Made by a program: the position numbers and the translations under genes. From positions 3,894,912 to 3,951,950 of the forward strand of contig CM074810.1 in the NCBI GenBank assembly GCA_037447605.1: DNA of 57,039 nt, read 5' to 3'. Position 1 is the first letter of the stretch; each line of letters begins with the position of its first letter. The stretch is from Zygnema circumcarinatum. Its lineage: Eukaryota > Streptophyta > Zygnematophyceae > Zygnematales > Zygnemataceae. The notes beneath the pieces were generated by a model. The model had not been told where the DNA came from. It saw only the letters and a list, made by a program, of their open reading frames with translations, and did not search any database. Shown in pieces: positions 1 through 10,090 of this stretch.

Positions 1-57
1 GAGGGAGGGAGGGAGGGAGGGAGGGGAGGGGAGGTGAGGGGAGGTAGGGGAGGGAGG
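1..57. repeat. GGGA/GGGGA simple repeat at window edge
   Basis: The window opens with a run of GGGA and GGGGA units that continues off the left edge. It is the same sequence type as the larger block at 497-1036. Confidence 0.9.
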
Positions 58-77
58 TGTGAAAGATGATGATGCTG

Positions 78-162
78 CGGGTTGTACGGACTGTTGTACG
101 GACGAATGTACGGAAATGTGTACGGACGAGTGTACGGACACTGTACGGGATGTGTACGGGCG
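78..162. repeat. GTACGGAC-type short tandem repeat
   Basis: Seven or so copies of a GTACGGAC/GTACGGG word occur at irregular 8-16 bp spacing. Each carries the palindromic core GTAC. No coding frame explains it. The same word recurs upstream of several genes in the window. Confidence 0.75.
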
Positions 163-1916
163 AAAGAGAGACTGCGCGTGTGAGAGAGTTCAGGAAGGTC
201 TGTGCAGGAAGAGAAGTGTCAGGCGGAGGAGAAGCGTCAGGCGAAGCGTCAGGCGAAGCGTCGCAAATGTATGGTGCTCAGGAAGGAGGATTCAGAAAGG
301 AGAATTCTGGAAGCTTAGACATTGGGTAGAAAAAGAAGCGCTGCGCAGATTTAGAACACAGGAAGAGAGAAGAGAGGATGAAGTGATTTGTAATGAGGCT
401 TCAGATGAAATAAAGAAGTGTTTATGAGTTATGTGTTGATCTTGTGTGATCATGTGTTTTGTGCATCAAGCTTGAATGTGTTCTCTTCTTTCACAGGAGG
501 GAGGGGAGGGGAGGGGAGGGAGGGAGGTATGGGAGGAGAGGTGAGGGGAGGGATGGGAGGAAGGGAGGGAGGGAGGGAGGGAGGGAGGGGAGGGATGGAG
601 GGGAGGAAGGGAGGGAGGGAGGGGTGGAAGGGGTGGGGAGGGGAGTGGAGGGAGGGGAGGGGAGGGAGGGAGGGAGAGAGAGGGAGGGAGGGGAGGGGAG
701 GGAGGGAGGGAGGGAGGGGAGGGGAGGGACGGGGAGGGGGGAGGGGAGGGACAGGAGGGAGGGGAGAGCGGGGAGGGAATTAGGGAGGGAGGGGAGGGAG
801 GGGAGGGAGGGGAGGGAGGAGGGAGGGGAGGGAGGGGAGGGAGGGAGGGAGGGAGGGAGGGGAGGGAGGGGAGGGGAGTGGAGGGAGGGAGGGGAGGGGA
901 GGTGAGTGGAGGGAGGGAGGGAGGGAGGGAGGGGAGGTGAGTGGAGGGAGGAGGGAGGGAGGGAGGGGAGGGAGGGGAGGGAGGGAGGGGAGGGGAGGGA
1001 GGGGAGGGGAGGGAGAGAGGGGTGGGAGGGAGGGAGGTTTGTCCAAGTCACACCATTCATTACATTTTAGAAAAAGAAAGAACTGTTTTTTGCTTTGCAG
1101 TCGCCATTTCCATCTCTTTCTGCAGGCGGGGGGGCGGGCCGACCGCCTGGGCTCTGACAACGTGACGGCAGTCTGCGCTGCGCATTGCTATAAATCCAAT
1201 GTGGACGGTACAGTACAGTGCAGTGTCAGCGCTTCGCTGCTGCAGGCTTCCCTGGACCTACCTATCTAACCTACCTACCGACTTCCATTACTCCTACTTC
1301 CCTCATTGACAAGAAATCTTCCGAACTTTAAGGCAAATCAGAGCTCCTTGAGAGCGCCACGGCCGGCCTCGGTGCGCACTTGGTGCTTCTACCGGGCGGG
1401 GCGGGCTGCGGGCACCACTCCCTCACGCGCACATCATTAATGTTGTGTTGTGGCGCGACGCGAAGCAACGACTGCTGCTGCTGCAAGCAGCGTCACGTCA
1501 CGTTCTCACGGGGCTTCGCAGTGGACTTATTTATCGTATGTGCTGATTCATCCCACGTCAAAGCTATAGAAGAAATCCAGATTCGCTGCGTGGTGCGTGT
1601 TCTTGAGCGTCTGCAGCGATCTGATATTCACGACTTCCGAAACAATATTTCAAGGCGATGCTCATGGCCGTTGTAAACTTCGAGCACTTGCACTCCCTTC
1701 ACCTCTGCATGGACGGAAGGCTCAGAACGATCAGCTTGAACCCAAACTGCAATCTAGCAAGAAGTCATGACGTGTTATGCCAATGTTGTGTTTTTAGGGA
1801 GGGACGGAGGAATGGTGGGAGGGAGGGAGGGTGGGGGGGAGAGAGGGCGGAAGGGAGATGAGAGGAAGGAAGGCAGGCAGTGAGTGAGGAGACGGGCGAC
1901 GAGGAGATGATTCTAT
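163..1916. other. Gene-free, repeat-rich interval
   Basis: No frame here has protein-like composition or a splice-consistent exon. The interval holds the GGGA block at 497-1036, a TATA-like GCTATAAATCC near 1188 and a short GGGA run near 1797-1870. Long open frames through the GGGA block encode only Gly/Arg/Glu or Pro/Ser/Leu repeats and are composition artefacts. The ordinary sequence between 1040 and 1790 could hold part of a gene lying mostly outside the window, but I see no evidence for one. Confidence 0.6.
497..1036. repeat. (GGGA)n/(GGGGA)n microsatellite, about 540 bp
   Basis: This is an almost pure purine strand of GGGA and GGGGA units with rare GGTGA or TGGA interruptions. Dense runs of three to four G at 1-5 base spacing fit the G-quadruplex pattern, and the strand asymmetry would also permit triplex (H-DNA) folding. 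Both structures are inferences from composition. Confidence 0.95.
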
Positions 1917-4383
1917 TTAGGGGTTGCGGGTACGAGAGAGAGAGACGAGAATGAGGGAAGGGGGATATGTAGAGGGTAGAAAGGTGCGCCGTGATTGTCT
2001 GCGAGTGTCTGCGCCCTTGCAAGCGAGAGAGCGTGAGAGCGAGAGGTCACCTAAAGGCAGCATGCGCGCCCCTGCAGTAGTGAGCAGCGGCAGGCCCTCC
2101 CCCACTTCCTCCCACACCTTCATCCGCTCGGCCACCGCCATTAAGAGCTCTCCTACCGTCTTCGATCTCCTCCCTCGGCGACGTCCTTTCGTACTTCGCG
2201 GGCACTCCGCCGAGGAGGAAGGGAGCGCCGACCGGAAGGTGCTCGCTATGGGAATGGTCTTCGCGCTTAAAAGAGGCACCACCACAGGGAGCCGCGCCAT
2301 GGTTTTGCTGCGTCTCGTCACGGGGGGGAAGATGGGTTCACAAGATCCTTCAAACGCGCGATGTGCAATTACGTCCCTTTCATCGTTACTCGTACTCTCA
2401 GCAGAAAGCAAGCTCTGGGCTTTCGCATATGACGTTTCCAGATACGAGTCCGCGTTTGCACTCGATGTCGGAGGTTCGTCACAGGTCACGTCGATAGTCA
2501 AATGAGTTCTTAATTTCCGAATGCCCCCCCCTGCTGCTTCTTGTGCTGGCGGCAGGTCCGGAGAGTGGGTGAGCTCTGGGCCATCCTCCTCAAGTTGCTG
2601 CTGCAACCATGGATGTTCTGCGGAAGCAAAGACGAACAGACACCACAGGTTCTACGTGAAGCTCATGTTGCGTGATGGACCTGATTAGCTCTGCGAGTAA
2701 AGTGCGAGCTCGTGGAGGCGACAAGCAAACCCTAAAAAACCCTAAACCCCCCCCCCGCTCACCCTGCGCCTCCTCGGCGGTGATGCGCATGGCGGGGTCG
2801 AAGCAGAGCATGCGGCGCACGAGGTCCTTGGCCTCGTCGGACACGTGGCGCCACGGGCCGGTGGCGAGGTCGAAGACGCCCGCGCGCACCTTCTTGAGCG
2901 TCCCCTCCTCCGTTTTGGCGGCGAAGGGCGGCGTCCCCGACAGCAGCACGTACAGGATCACGCCGAGGCTCCACATGTCGGCCTCGGGGCCGTACGATTT
3001 GTTCAGCACCTCGGGGGCAATGTAGTACCTGCAGGCGCGCTGTTGCGATATGGTGAGCATTCTCCCCCCCGTTCTATGTCGTTTTGACGTTTCCCAGTGT
3101 CCTTCTCTACTTTGTTGGCGGGCAGCCACTCAAACTTTCGAAAGCTGTTTTTCGTTTTCATCCAGAACCCGGCGATGAAGGGGTTCAGTAACGCCCCGCT
3201 TTGATTATGCGCCTACATGTCTCCCTGGACCCACGCAAGAGGGCGCAGAGTGTTGCGGATCGGCTCACAGCGTGCCGACGGTCTGCGTGAGTTTGACGCC
3301 GGGCGTGAAGAAGGCCGCCTGCCCGAAGTCGACGACCTTCACACGTGTGGCCGAGTCCGCCGATTCGAGGAGGATGTTCTCGGGCTTGAGGTCGCGGTGC
3401 GCGATGCCCGCCGCGTGGCAGTACACGACAACGGAGAGCACTGTGCGCACCACCGCCGCCGCCTCGCGCTCGCCGTACGGCCCGCTCTGCCGGATGCTGT
3501 CGAAGAGGTCGCCGCCCTCGCACAGCTCCATGATGATGTGCACGCTCTGAAGGAGAGGGGAGGGACGGGGTGAGAACTAGAGGGATAGGGAGGGAGGGAG
3601 GGAAGGAGAGGGGAAGGTAAAGAAAATACGAGGGGGTAGGAAAATGGTACGGTGAGTGAAGGAGACGGGGAATGATAGGAGTATAAGAGATGGGAGCATA
3701 CACATTGTGAGGAGGTGGGCAGAGAGGGGCAGTAGAGAGAGCGAGACCTTCTCGTCCTCCACGACGTCGCGGAGAGCAGCCACACCCTTGTGTGCGCTGG
3801 CCTTGCGCAGCGCCCGCACCTCCGTCCTGACGGCGGCCGTCTCGGTGTGCGACGCCATGCGGCTCTTCGGCAGCGTCTTGCATGCCAGCAACTCCCCGCC
3901 TGCCAGCGCCCGGCAGGCACGCGTGACGGCCGTGAGGCCCTGCCCGAGCTCCTCGCCCATCTCGTACTTCTCCTCCACGTCGCTGTAGGGGATCCCCAGC
4001 ACGTACGTCGCCGACTTCTGCGACCCCGCCCGGCGCAGGGGGTGGGCCGACGCGGGGGACGGGCAGGGCGCGCCGCCTCGCGGCAGAGGGAGGGGCGACG
4101 GCGCGCCCGACGGCGAGAACGGGCGGGGCGAGGGGAGCCGGGGGAGCGCGCCGCCGCGTTCGCCGCGGGGCGACTGGGCGTGCGCCGGCGCCTGCGCGTC
4201 TATGGCGATCAAATGCGACACCATGTCCGGAATCACGCGGGGGGCCGAGGGGGCGGGGCGGGGCGAAGGGAGCCGGTCGAATGCGCCGCCGCGCTCGCCG
4301 CGGGAGGAGAGGGCGTGCGTCTGCGCATGCGACTCTATAGCGATGAGGTGCGACACCATGTCCGGAACCGCGCGCGGGCCCAT
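1917..4383 (-). CDS. CaMK/CDPK-type serine/threonine protein kinase without EF hands
   Basis: Four exons are read on the minus strand: 4383-3748, 3546-3269, 3028-2763 and 2617-1917, about 626 aa, with phases matching at every junction. The kinase domain starts near residue 140. Visible landmarks are K169 (LLACKTL), HRD at 262-264 (AHRDLKPEN), DFG at 285-287, VGTLYYIAPEVL across the exon 2/3 junction, the DMWSLGVILYVLLSG helix and the subdomain XI tail EHPWL. This fits the CDPK/CRK/PEPRK branch of CaMK kinases. No EF-hand loop follows; the tail (394-626) is basic and Ser/Pro-rich, so calcium binding is not expected. The N-terminal 90 residues are a 45-residue tandem duplication starting PDMVSHLIAI. 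I chose the first ATG before that repeat, because the frame upstream is only Pro/Ser simple sequence. The extent of the last exon is the least certain part. Confidence 0.82.
4201..4373. repeat. Coding tandem duplication, 135-bp unit, in kinase exon 1
   Basis: Two diverged copies of a 135-bp segment lie head to tail inside the first exon of the kinase gene. Both carry GCGACACCATGTCCGGAA (in + orientation), 135 bp apart, and each encodes PDMVSHLIAI followed by a SRGERGGA/PRGERGGA and RLPSPRP segment. Confidence 0.85.
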
Positions 4384-4679
4384 GGGGGCCGGGAGGGGAG
4401 GGGAGGGGAGGGAAGAGGGAGGGGGGGAAGTGGGAGGGGAGGGGAGGGGAGGGGGAGGGGAGGGAAGTGGGAGGGGAGGGGAAGGGAGGGGAGGGGAGAG
4501 GAGGGGAATAAGAGGAAGAGGGAGTGGGAGAGGGAGCGGAACGGAGGGGGGAGGGAGGGAGCCCGCGGCTGGCTCGCTTGCTGTGCGAGGGGCGGCCGGC
4601 GGGCGGAGGGAGGGAGGGAGGGACTGCGCCCGCGCGCCCGCACGCGCGGGCGACCGAGAACGTCTCCCCCGGGCGCCGG

Positions 4680-4860
4680 GCGGCTGTACGGACGCGGCCC
4701 CGGCCGTTACGGCGCCCGCGCGAGTTCGCAAATGGTCACGGTGCTCGTACGGAGGTTTGTACGAATGTCCTTACACGCCGTCGCCGACAGGGACTGGGAG
4801 CGCCTGGCGGCGGGCGGCGAAAGGGACAGGGTGGCCGTACGGCGCGGCCCCGCCGACTGG
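4680..4860 (-). promoter_or_regulatory. Candidate kinase promoter segment with CCGTAC/GTACGG words
   Basis: Words at about 4685 (TGTACGGAC), 4747 (CGTACGGAGG), 4759 (TGTACGAATG) and 4836 (CCGTACGGC) lie 300-460 bp upstream of the kinase ATG at 4383. GTAC is the core of the plant SBP-box factor site, so the words could be protein-binding sites. That role is inferred from sequence alone. Confidence 0.3.
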
Positions 4861-5428
4861 CGGCGTCAGCGTGAGGTCGCAAAACGTCAAAACTGGAACC
4901 GAGTGAGCTTGTCGGGCGCGCTGCGACCCCCCTAAAGCGACAAAAATTGAAGATGGCGGCCGGCTTGACGTCAAGGGATTCGGAGGGTGGATTTTGTCAG
5001 ATTCGGAGGACACGCCCGGCGGACCCGCAAACGACAAAACTGAGACCTGCCATGAGGGCGGGCGGCTGAGATGGCCGCGACGTTCACAAAACGACAAAAT
5101 GATTTGTGACAAGCCCCTTTACAGCGCGGGCGGCCCAGCGTTAGGCGGAACCGCCGCGCCCCATGCGGGCGGCAATTTTGGCGGTTAGCGGTGTCGGGTA
5201 AGCGAGGGGGCGATAGGGTAGGGAGTAGGGACTAGGGCTGGCCAACTGTACAAATTTTATTCCTTTTGACTTAAATCAGGGAATAGATGTGACCCTTATA
5301 ATCCGGTTTAATTCTTGGAATTTTCGGAACCACAAACTTTAGTGTACGGTCCCTTCCGGACGGTTCAATTTCCGCGGTGGGTCGCCAACCATTGGCGCAG
5401 TCCAACCAGCCGCGGCACCGCCCTTCAA

Positions 5429-5449
5429 GTGACGTGACGTGACGTGACG
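5429..5449. repeat. Four tandem TGACG units
   Basis: A GTGAC unit is repeated four times with no interruption, creating overlapping TGACG words of the kind bound by plant TGA/bZIP factors. It lies about 500 bp beyond the AP-3 delta stop and about 1 kb upstream of the kinase start. A regulatory role is uncertain. Confidence 0.45.
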
Positions 5450-5936
5450 AAACTCTGAAACTTTCGGATATTCGAAGGTTCGAATACTGAAATCTAAAAC
5501 ACTGAATACAAGGGAACCTTTCAGAGTTTCGCATCCCTAGTCCGGACACGGGAACCACGAGGAGCGCCTCCGCCAGTCCGTCCGCGGCCCCGACCGGATC
5601 GCACGCGTTTGGCCCAACAAGTAAATGGTTCGCCGCTGCGCGAGGTAGTGATGCGCGGCCGCCAACGGTTGGAAGGCATGTTGGTGGGGGTGGTGGTGGT
5701 GATGGTAGTGGTGGTGGTGGTCGGTCTTACAGGCAAATGAAGCATTATTACAATGTCAGTGTAAGGAGCAAGCCACTGTGAAGTGAGGAGCTCTAAGGTG
5801 AACAATGCCATATTGAATAAAAACAATGAAATGCCGTTGAATGTACAGGAAAAGCCGTGCAAGGCGTCAAAACGCCGGGTGCCGAGTCAGTACATGTTCA
5901 AACGAACAAGGACTGCTTCGGAATTCGATTCATAGA

Positions 5937-8900
5937 TCACAAGAAAGTTGCCGAATAATTTTCCCTCTCGCCTCTCCCTCCCGGTGTCCTCGTACCCTCT
6001 CCTATCGTCCCGCCTCCTCCTTCCTTCCTATGCCGCCCCTCTCTTCGCCGCCTCTGACGATTACTCTTCTCATTTGAGCCGCTTTCTCTATCGGACCTGC
6101 GAACTCGACCAGACCTCCCGCTCCTCTGCTTGCCTGCAGCTCCATATTGCCCCCCCGAGCCCTCCCCTGCCCCCCCCCCCCCATTCCGCTCTGCCCCCCC
6201 CTCTCCATCGCCGACAAAAGCAGGGTTTTCTCCCGCAGGAAACCCTTCGGCATCATCACGTCGTCGCTCAACCACTGCCTCCTCTTCCTCCCCCTCCTCC
6301 ACCTCCCTCCGCTTTGCCAGCTTCCCGCCGCTACGCCCTGCACTCCCCCAAGAAGAGGTAGCCTCCTTCAGTCTGCTCCCCAACGACCCCTCTCGCGCCT
6401 TGTCCCCGCCGCCATCCCTCCCACCGCGCCCTCTTGCTGCAGGGAGGTAGAAAGGGTCGTGCTTCGCCCTGTGTTCGGCAAGCAGCGCAGAGGCAGAAAG
6501 AGCAGCGGAAGCACTGTTCTCCTCCTCCTCCTCCTCCTCCTCCTCCTTCTTCTTCTTCTTCTTCTTCTTCAGCAGCTCTCCACCGTCTCCCACCTCCCCC
6601 TCTGTGCTGCTCCATGGCTCGTTGGCAGCCCCACTCCCCCCCTCTCGTCTTGGGCGGCCAATTCTCTGCAGCTCTTCCAAAGCGCCCTCTAGATGAAGGC
6701 CCTCCGGGACGGGCACCCGCTGCTGGGCTCCTGCTTGAAGCGGTCTCAGCTCTTTTGAGAAGACTTGCCGCAGAGCCAATGCAATGGATGGCACTTTCTC
6801 TCTCTCGGCCACTACCTCCATCAGAGCGAGCACGTTGCAGACTCGTTCCTGAGCCTCCATATGCCCACTTTCTGCTAACCCTTGGACATGATTACCGACA
6901 AGCTTGGCCATGGCTTCTAGACTCCCTCTGTCTGCATGGGTCACTGCCGGCCCATTATCCTGCAGAACTTTTTGGGGATGTCGATACTCACAACCGGAGC
7001 TGCCGCTTGTGCCCACTTCTTGCTGATCTACAACATCACCATGTCTCCCAACCTCTTCCGAGAAAACTGAACCCTTTGCGGAACCTTCGTCCCTACTTCC
7101 CCTGCTTCCACTTTCACTACTGACCACTACCTTCGAAGTAGCCACGGCCGTAATGAACACCTTCAAAACTGCTTGCACATACATGGCCTGCACAGACGGC
7201 CCAAGGAGCTTCACCTTCGGCTGCAGCAGCGCTTCGAGGGCCGCCATGGAGTCTTCTACGTGTGCCGCATATTCCCCTACCACCCACGCAGCTGCTCCGA
7301 GGGGGAGGTCCATGGCGGAATGCCCCCCCCTCCCCACCAGCAGGGGACCCTCCTGCAGCAGCCGCAGAGCCGTACGGACAGCGGCCGCTCTCACTGTTGC
7401 CACTCTCACGGGGAGGTCAACGAGCTGCCTCGCGACCTCCCGGCCATGGCTGCTTCCCGGCACGCACGCCAAGTGGACGAGCACATCGAGATACCATCCG
7501 AAGTCGCTCACTCGCTCGTAGCGGCCATGGCTGCACATGGAGAGGACAGCCTTCACGAGCTCATCTGTGAAAGGGCTGCTTCCGGCCTGCATGTGCTGCT
7601 GGAGGACAGTGACAGTAGGGACGAGGTTTTCCGGAGAAATCATCTCCAATACCAAATGCAAAGCGCAGCGCTGAATGCCCTGATCTTTGTCATCTAGACA
7701 AGAGAGGATGGAGCCCTTGTGTTCAGATATTGCAGCAGGATGCGTTTCCACAAGAGTCAACATGGTCCTGAGGCTTAAGTAACGCAGGTTTGGGTCCATG
7801 TCATCCACGAGCTCCCCCAGTTTGAGAATGCAGTAAGCCATGCCTGCCTCATGCTGGGACATACTCTCTGTGACGCAGCGAATACACTCAAAGAGAAGGG
7901 ACTTTGCGGGAGTGTTCCGCATAATGTCGCAGAGGGGATCGCCCAATTTCTGCGCAAGGCGGGGCTCAAGAGGAGCCAAAGCTCGGAAAATCTTCACAAG
8001 CTTAATAAGCAGCCAGTTGTTGGAAGAGGTTGTTAGCAGGCGATAAAACTCAGGTGCGAGGTGGAGATAAGATTTCGGATCTCGCAGTGTGAGTTCGCAA
8101 AGCACAGTCACTGCAATCCGCACCACCCCATCGTCCTCATCCTCGAGCCGTTCAGTGAGTCGGCGGAAGACCATTCGCAGCCCATCTGGGTGTTGGCGGA
8201 CCATTCTTAAGAGAGCTAAAGCAGCTTTCCGCCGCATGTATGGGCGGCCGCTGTTCAGAGTGGTGAATACTTCAGGTGTTAACTCGCGTGCCAAATCGGG
8301 AGTGGCAATGCAAGCAAGGCAGTTTAAGGCTAATCCGGCTTCGTACATGACAGGGCTGCCCAAATCTTTCCGCAACAAATTGGGAAGGAGAAGGAGTACT
8401 TCAGTTTCGTTGTTGAAGCTCTGACATGCAGCCAGATAGCCAATTTGCTTATTGCTGAAGATGGGTGTGCTCATCGCTTCCACAGTGGCAAAAGCGGCCC
8501 AAGTCATGTCTGCTCCTTGCAGCATGTGCAGATATGTCAGCTTCTGAAGAGCGACTATCTTGCAATGCAGGTCCATTGACTTCATCTCCCTTCTCACATC
8601 AGCAAGCGCCTGCGCCAAGTACTGTTGTTCACCAATGACCTGCAAAAGCCGGCTATTAGTGAAGAGTTGACAAAGCTTGTGGCCAATGCGAGGGTGCATT
8701 GAAGGGGGTGTGAAAGGCAAGCATGAAAGGGAAGGCGAAGTCGAAGGATTGAAGTCGATTGTGATAAACATTCGATCGCGCCTACGATAAGGTTGCGGTG
8801 ACAATCGAGTTGAAGGTTGTCATGCTGTGATGGAAGTTAAGGTGAAGGTAGGGAGAAGGTTCAAGGTTTCAAGAAAATCTCCGAAAGTTGTGATGAAGAT

Positions 8901-9326
8901 GCGGTAAAGGTTAAGAGGAAGTCTTCCTTGAAGGTGAAGTGCTTCTTTAGAGGAAGGCAGTGGATGTTGCAAATAGTGGATAGTGGACGGAGCCAATGGT
9001 GACAGATTGCAGTTGCTGAATGCATTCTACACGAGCCATTGCTCATTGAGGGTCTTCAAGAGGACCAGAGCTTTTGTAAGGTCTAATTTATTTGATTATT
9101 GAAACCCCATGAATAAATGCATGAATCACTTGCCTTCTGTTAAGAAAGAAACAGCGCTTCGACTAGTTTACAGTTGATTCAATCTAAATTAAGGTGATGC
9201 ACAGAAAAGAAGGATCTGTACCTGTCTCCGCAGGCCCTTCACGAGGTCCGCCAGACTTTTCTGAAAGAGCATCTCCATGGCCATGGCTGCCTTGCTCGGG
9301 CCAGCGGCGCTCCTCCTCATGGCCAT
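5937..9326 (-). CDS. AP3D: AP-3 adaptor complex subunit delta (delta-adaptin)
   Basis: Two exons, 9326-9222 and 8639-5937, give about 935 aa. Exon 1 encodes MAMRRS...LFQKSLADLVKGLRRQ, the conserved start of plant AP-3 delta. Exon 2 continues with the adaptin HEAT-repeat trunk: MTWAAFATVEAM, KQIGYLAACQSF, EFYRLLTTSSNNWLLIKLVK and LAPLEPRLAQKLGDPL, which are hallmark stretches shared with Arabidopsis and animal delta subunits. Conservation ends near VPVPEGLHLEGAL; beyond that lies a charged hinge with a Lys run followed by a Glu run and a Ser/Gly/Arg-rich tail. AP-3 sorts cargo to the vacuole/lysosome; delta is a large subunit of the heterotetramer. The appendage domain is not recognisable, as in plant orthologues. 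The start is the first ATG of the M-A-M pair after an upstream sequence with no resemblance to the family. Confidence 0.95.
6521..6571. repeat. (CTC)n(CTT)n trinucleotide tract coding for poly-Lys/poly-Glu
   Basis: A CTC run followed directly by a CTT run on the + strand reads on the coding strand as consecutive Lys and then Glu codons in the AP-3 delta hinge. It stays in frame and is likely length-polymorphic. Confidence 0.9.
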
Positions 9327-10090
9327 GCCTATCCCTGCAACACATCCTCCACACGTACTCGCATGCTCAAACTCTTGAAATTCATGTTGATCCTGTACAG
9401 TGCGCAAGCGTGACTTTACTTGCAGCATCTGAAAGCTGCGCATATCTCCCCACTCGAAACCAAGCATAAACGAAACACTGGCAATGGGAACCAGTAAGTG
9501 CAAACGTCCAACCAACCCTAATCATGAATCCTCTCAAATTCCAAACCCAACAAAGCTTCTCTCTCCGCCCTGACGCGCGGTCACTTCCGCGGCTTCTTCA
9601 GACAGTGCCTTTTCTTTGAGATTCCGACACAAGCCATTTTTCATGTTATCTGTACTCGCTGGAATTATTATTTTCCCCCTCTCCTACCCGATGGCAGAAA
9701 GGTCTCCCTCCGAGGGCGTCTCCTCCACCGCGTGCGCGAGGGCGCGGCCCTTCCTTCCCGCCGTCAGCCCTCCCTTCCCCTCCCCCTCCCTCTCTCTCTC
9801 CCTCTCCCTCTCCCCCTCTCCCTCCCCTTCCCCGCCATGGCCGCGAGCTTCCCCCGGGGAGGAGAAGTTGCGAGGAAGGTACGCCGTTCCGTGCTGTACG
9901 GATAGATGCGACCGTTGAGACCCTGAACCTTGGCGCTGTCCGTACGGTGCATGCTGGTGTGTACGGTTCGTACAGAAAACTTCGTCCGGCCCCGTACCGT
10001 CCCGTACTTCACTCTGAGGGAGAGGGTGAGGGAGTGGGAGAGGGAGGGAGAGGGAGAGGGAGAGGGAGCGGGAGAGAGGGAGAGGCCGCC
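9327..10090. promoter_or_regulatory. Divergent AP-3 delta / Der intergenic region
   Basis: These 764 bp separate two genes transcribed away from each other and must hold both promoters. Between 9880 and 10010 there are at least six GTAC words (GGTACGCC, TGTACGGATAG, CCGTACGGTGC, TGTACGGTTCGTAC, CCGTACCGTCCCGTAC). CT-rich (9775-9835) and GGGA-rich (10017-10085) tracts flank this cluster. The second tract ends directly before the Der start. Confidence 0.5.

Larger units (their letters stand above)
4384..5936. other. Intergenic region between kinase start and AP-3 delta 3' end
   Basis: Upstream of the kinase start there is a GGGA-rich stretch (about 4390-4560), then a GC-rich segment (4670-4860) with several GTACGG/CCGTAC words that probably lies in the kinase promoter. 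Between 5000 and 5936 I see no gene. There is a run of TGACG units at 5429-5449 and a GGT/GTG microsatellite near 5685-5722. Confidence 0.5.

Noticed and set aside
491-1060. A 189-codon open frame on the minus strand (Pro/Ser/Leu) and matching plus-strand Gly/Arg/Glu frames
   Set aside because: They are produced by the GGGA repeat; no start context, domain or splice evidence.
2731-2752. AACCCTAAA words suggesting an interstitial telomere
   Set aside because: Only two imperfect copies of the plant telomere unit lie inside an intron; too few to call. Other isolated copies at about 50015 are likewise chance-level.
4384-4731. N-terminal extension of the kinase frame upstream of 4383
   Set aside because: The frame is open only because of GGGA-derived Pro/Leu/Ser repeats and begins with TTG; the first sensible ATG is at 4383.
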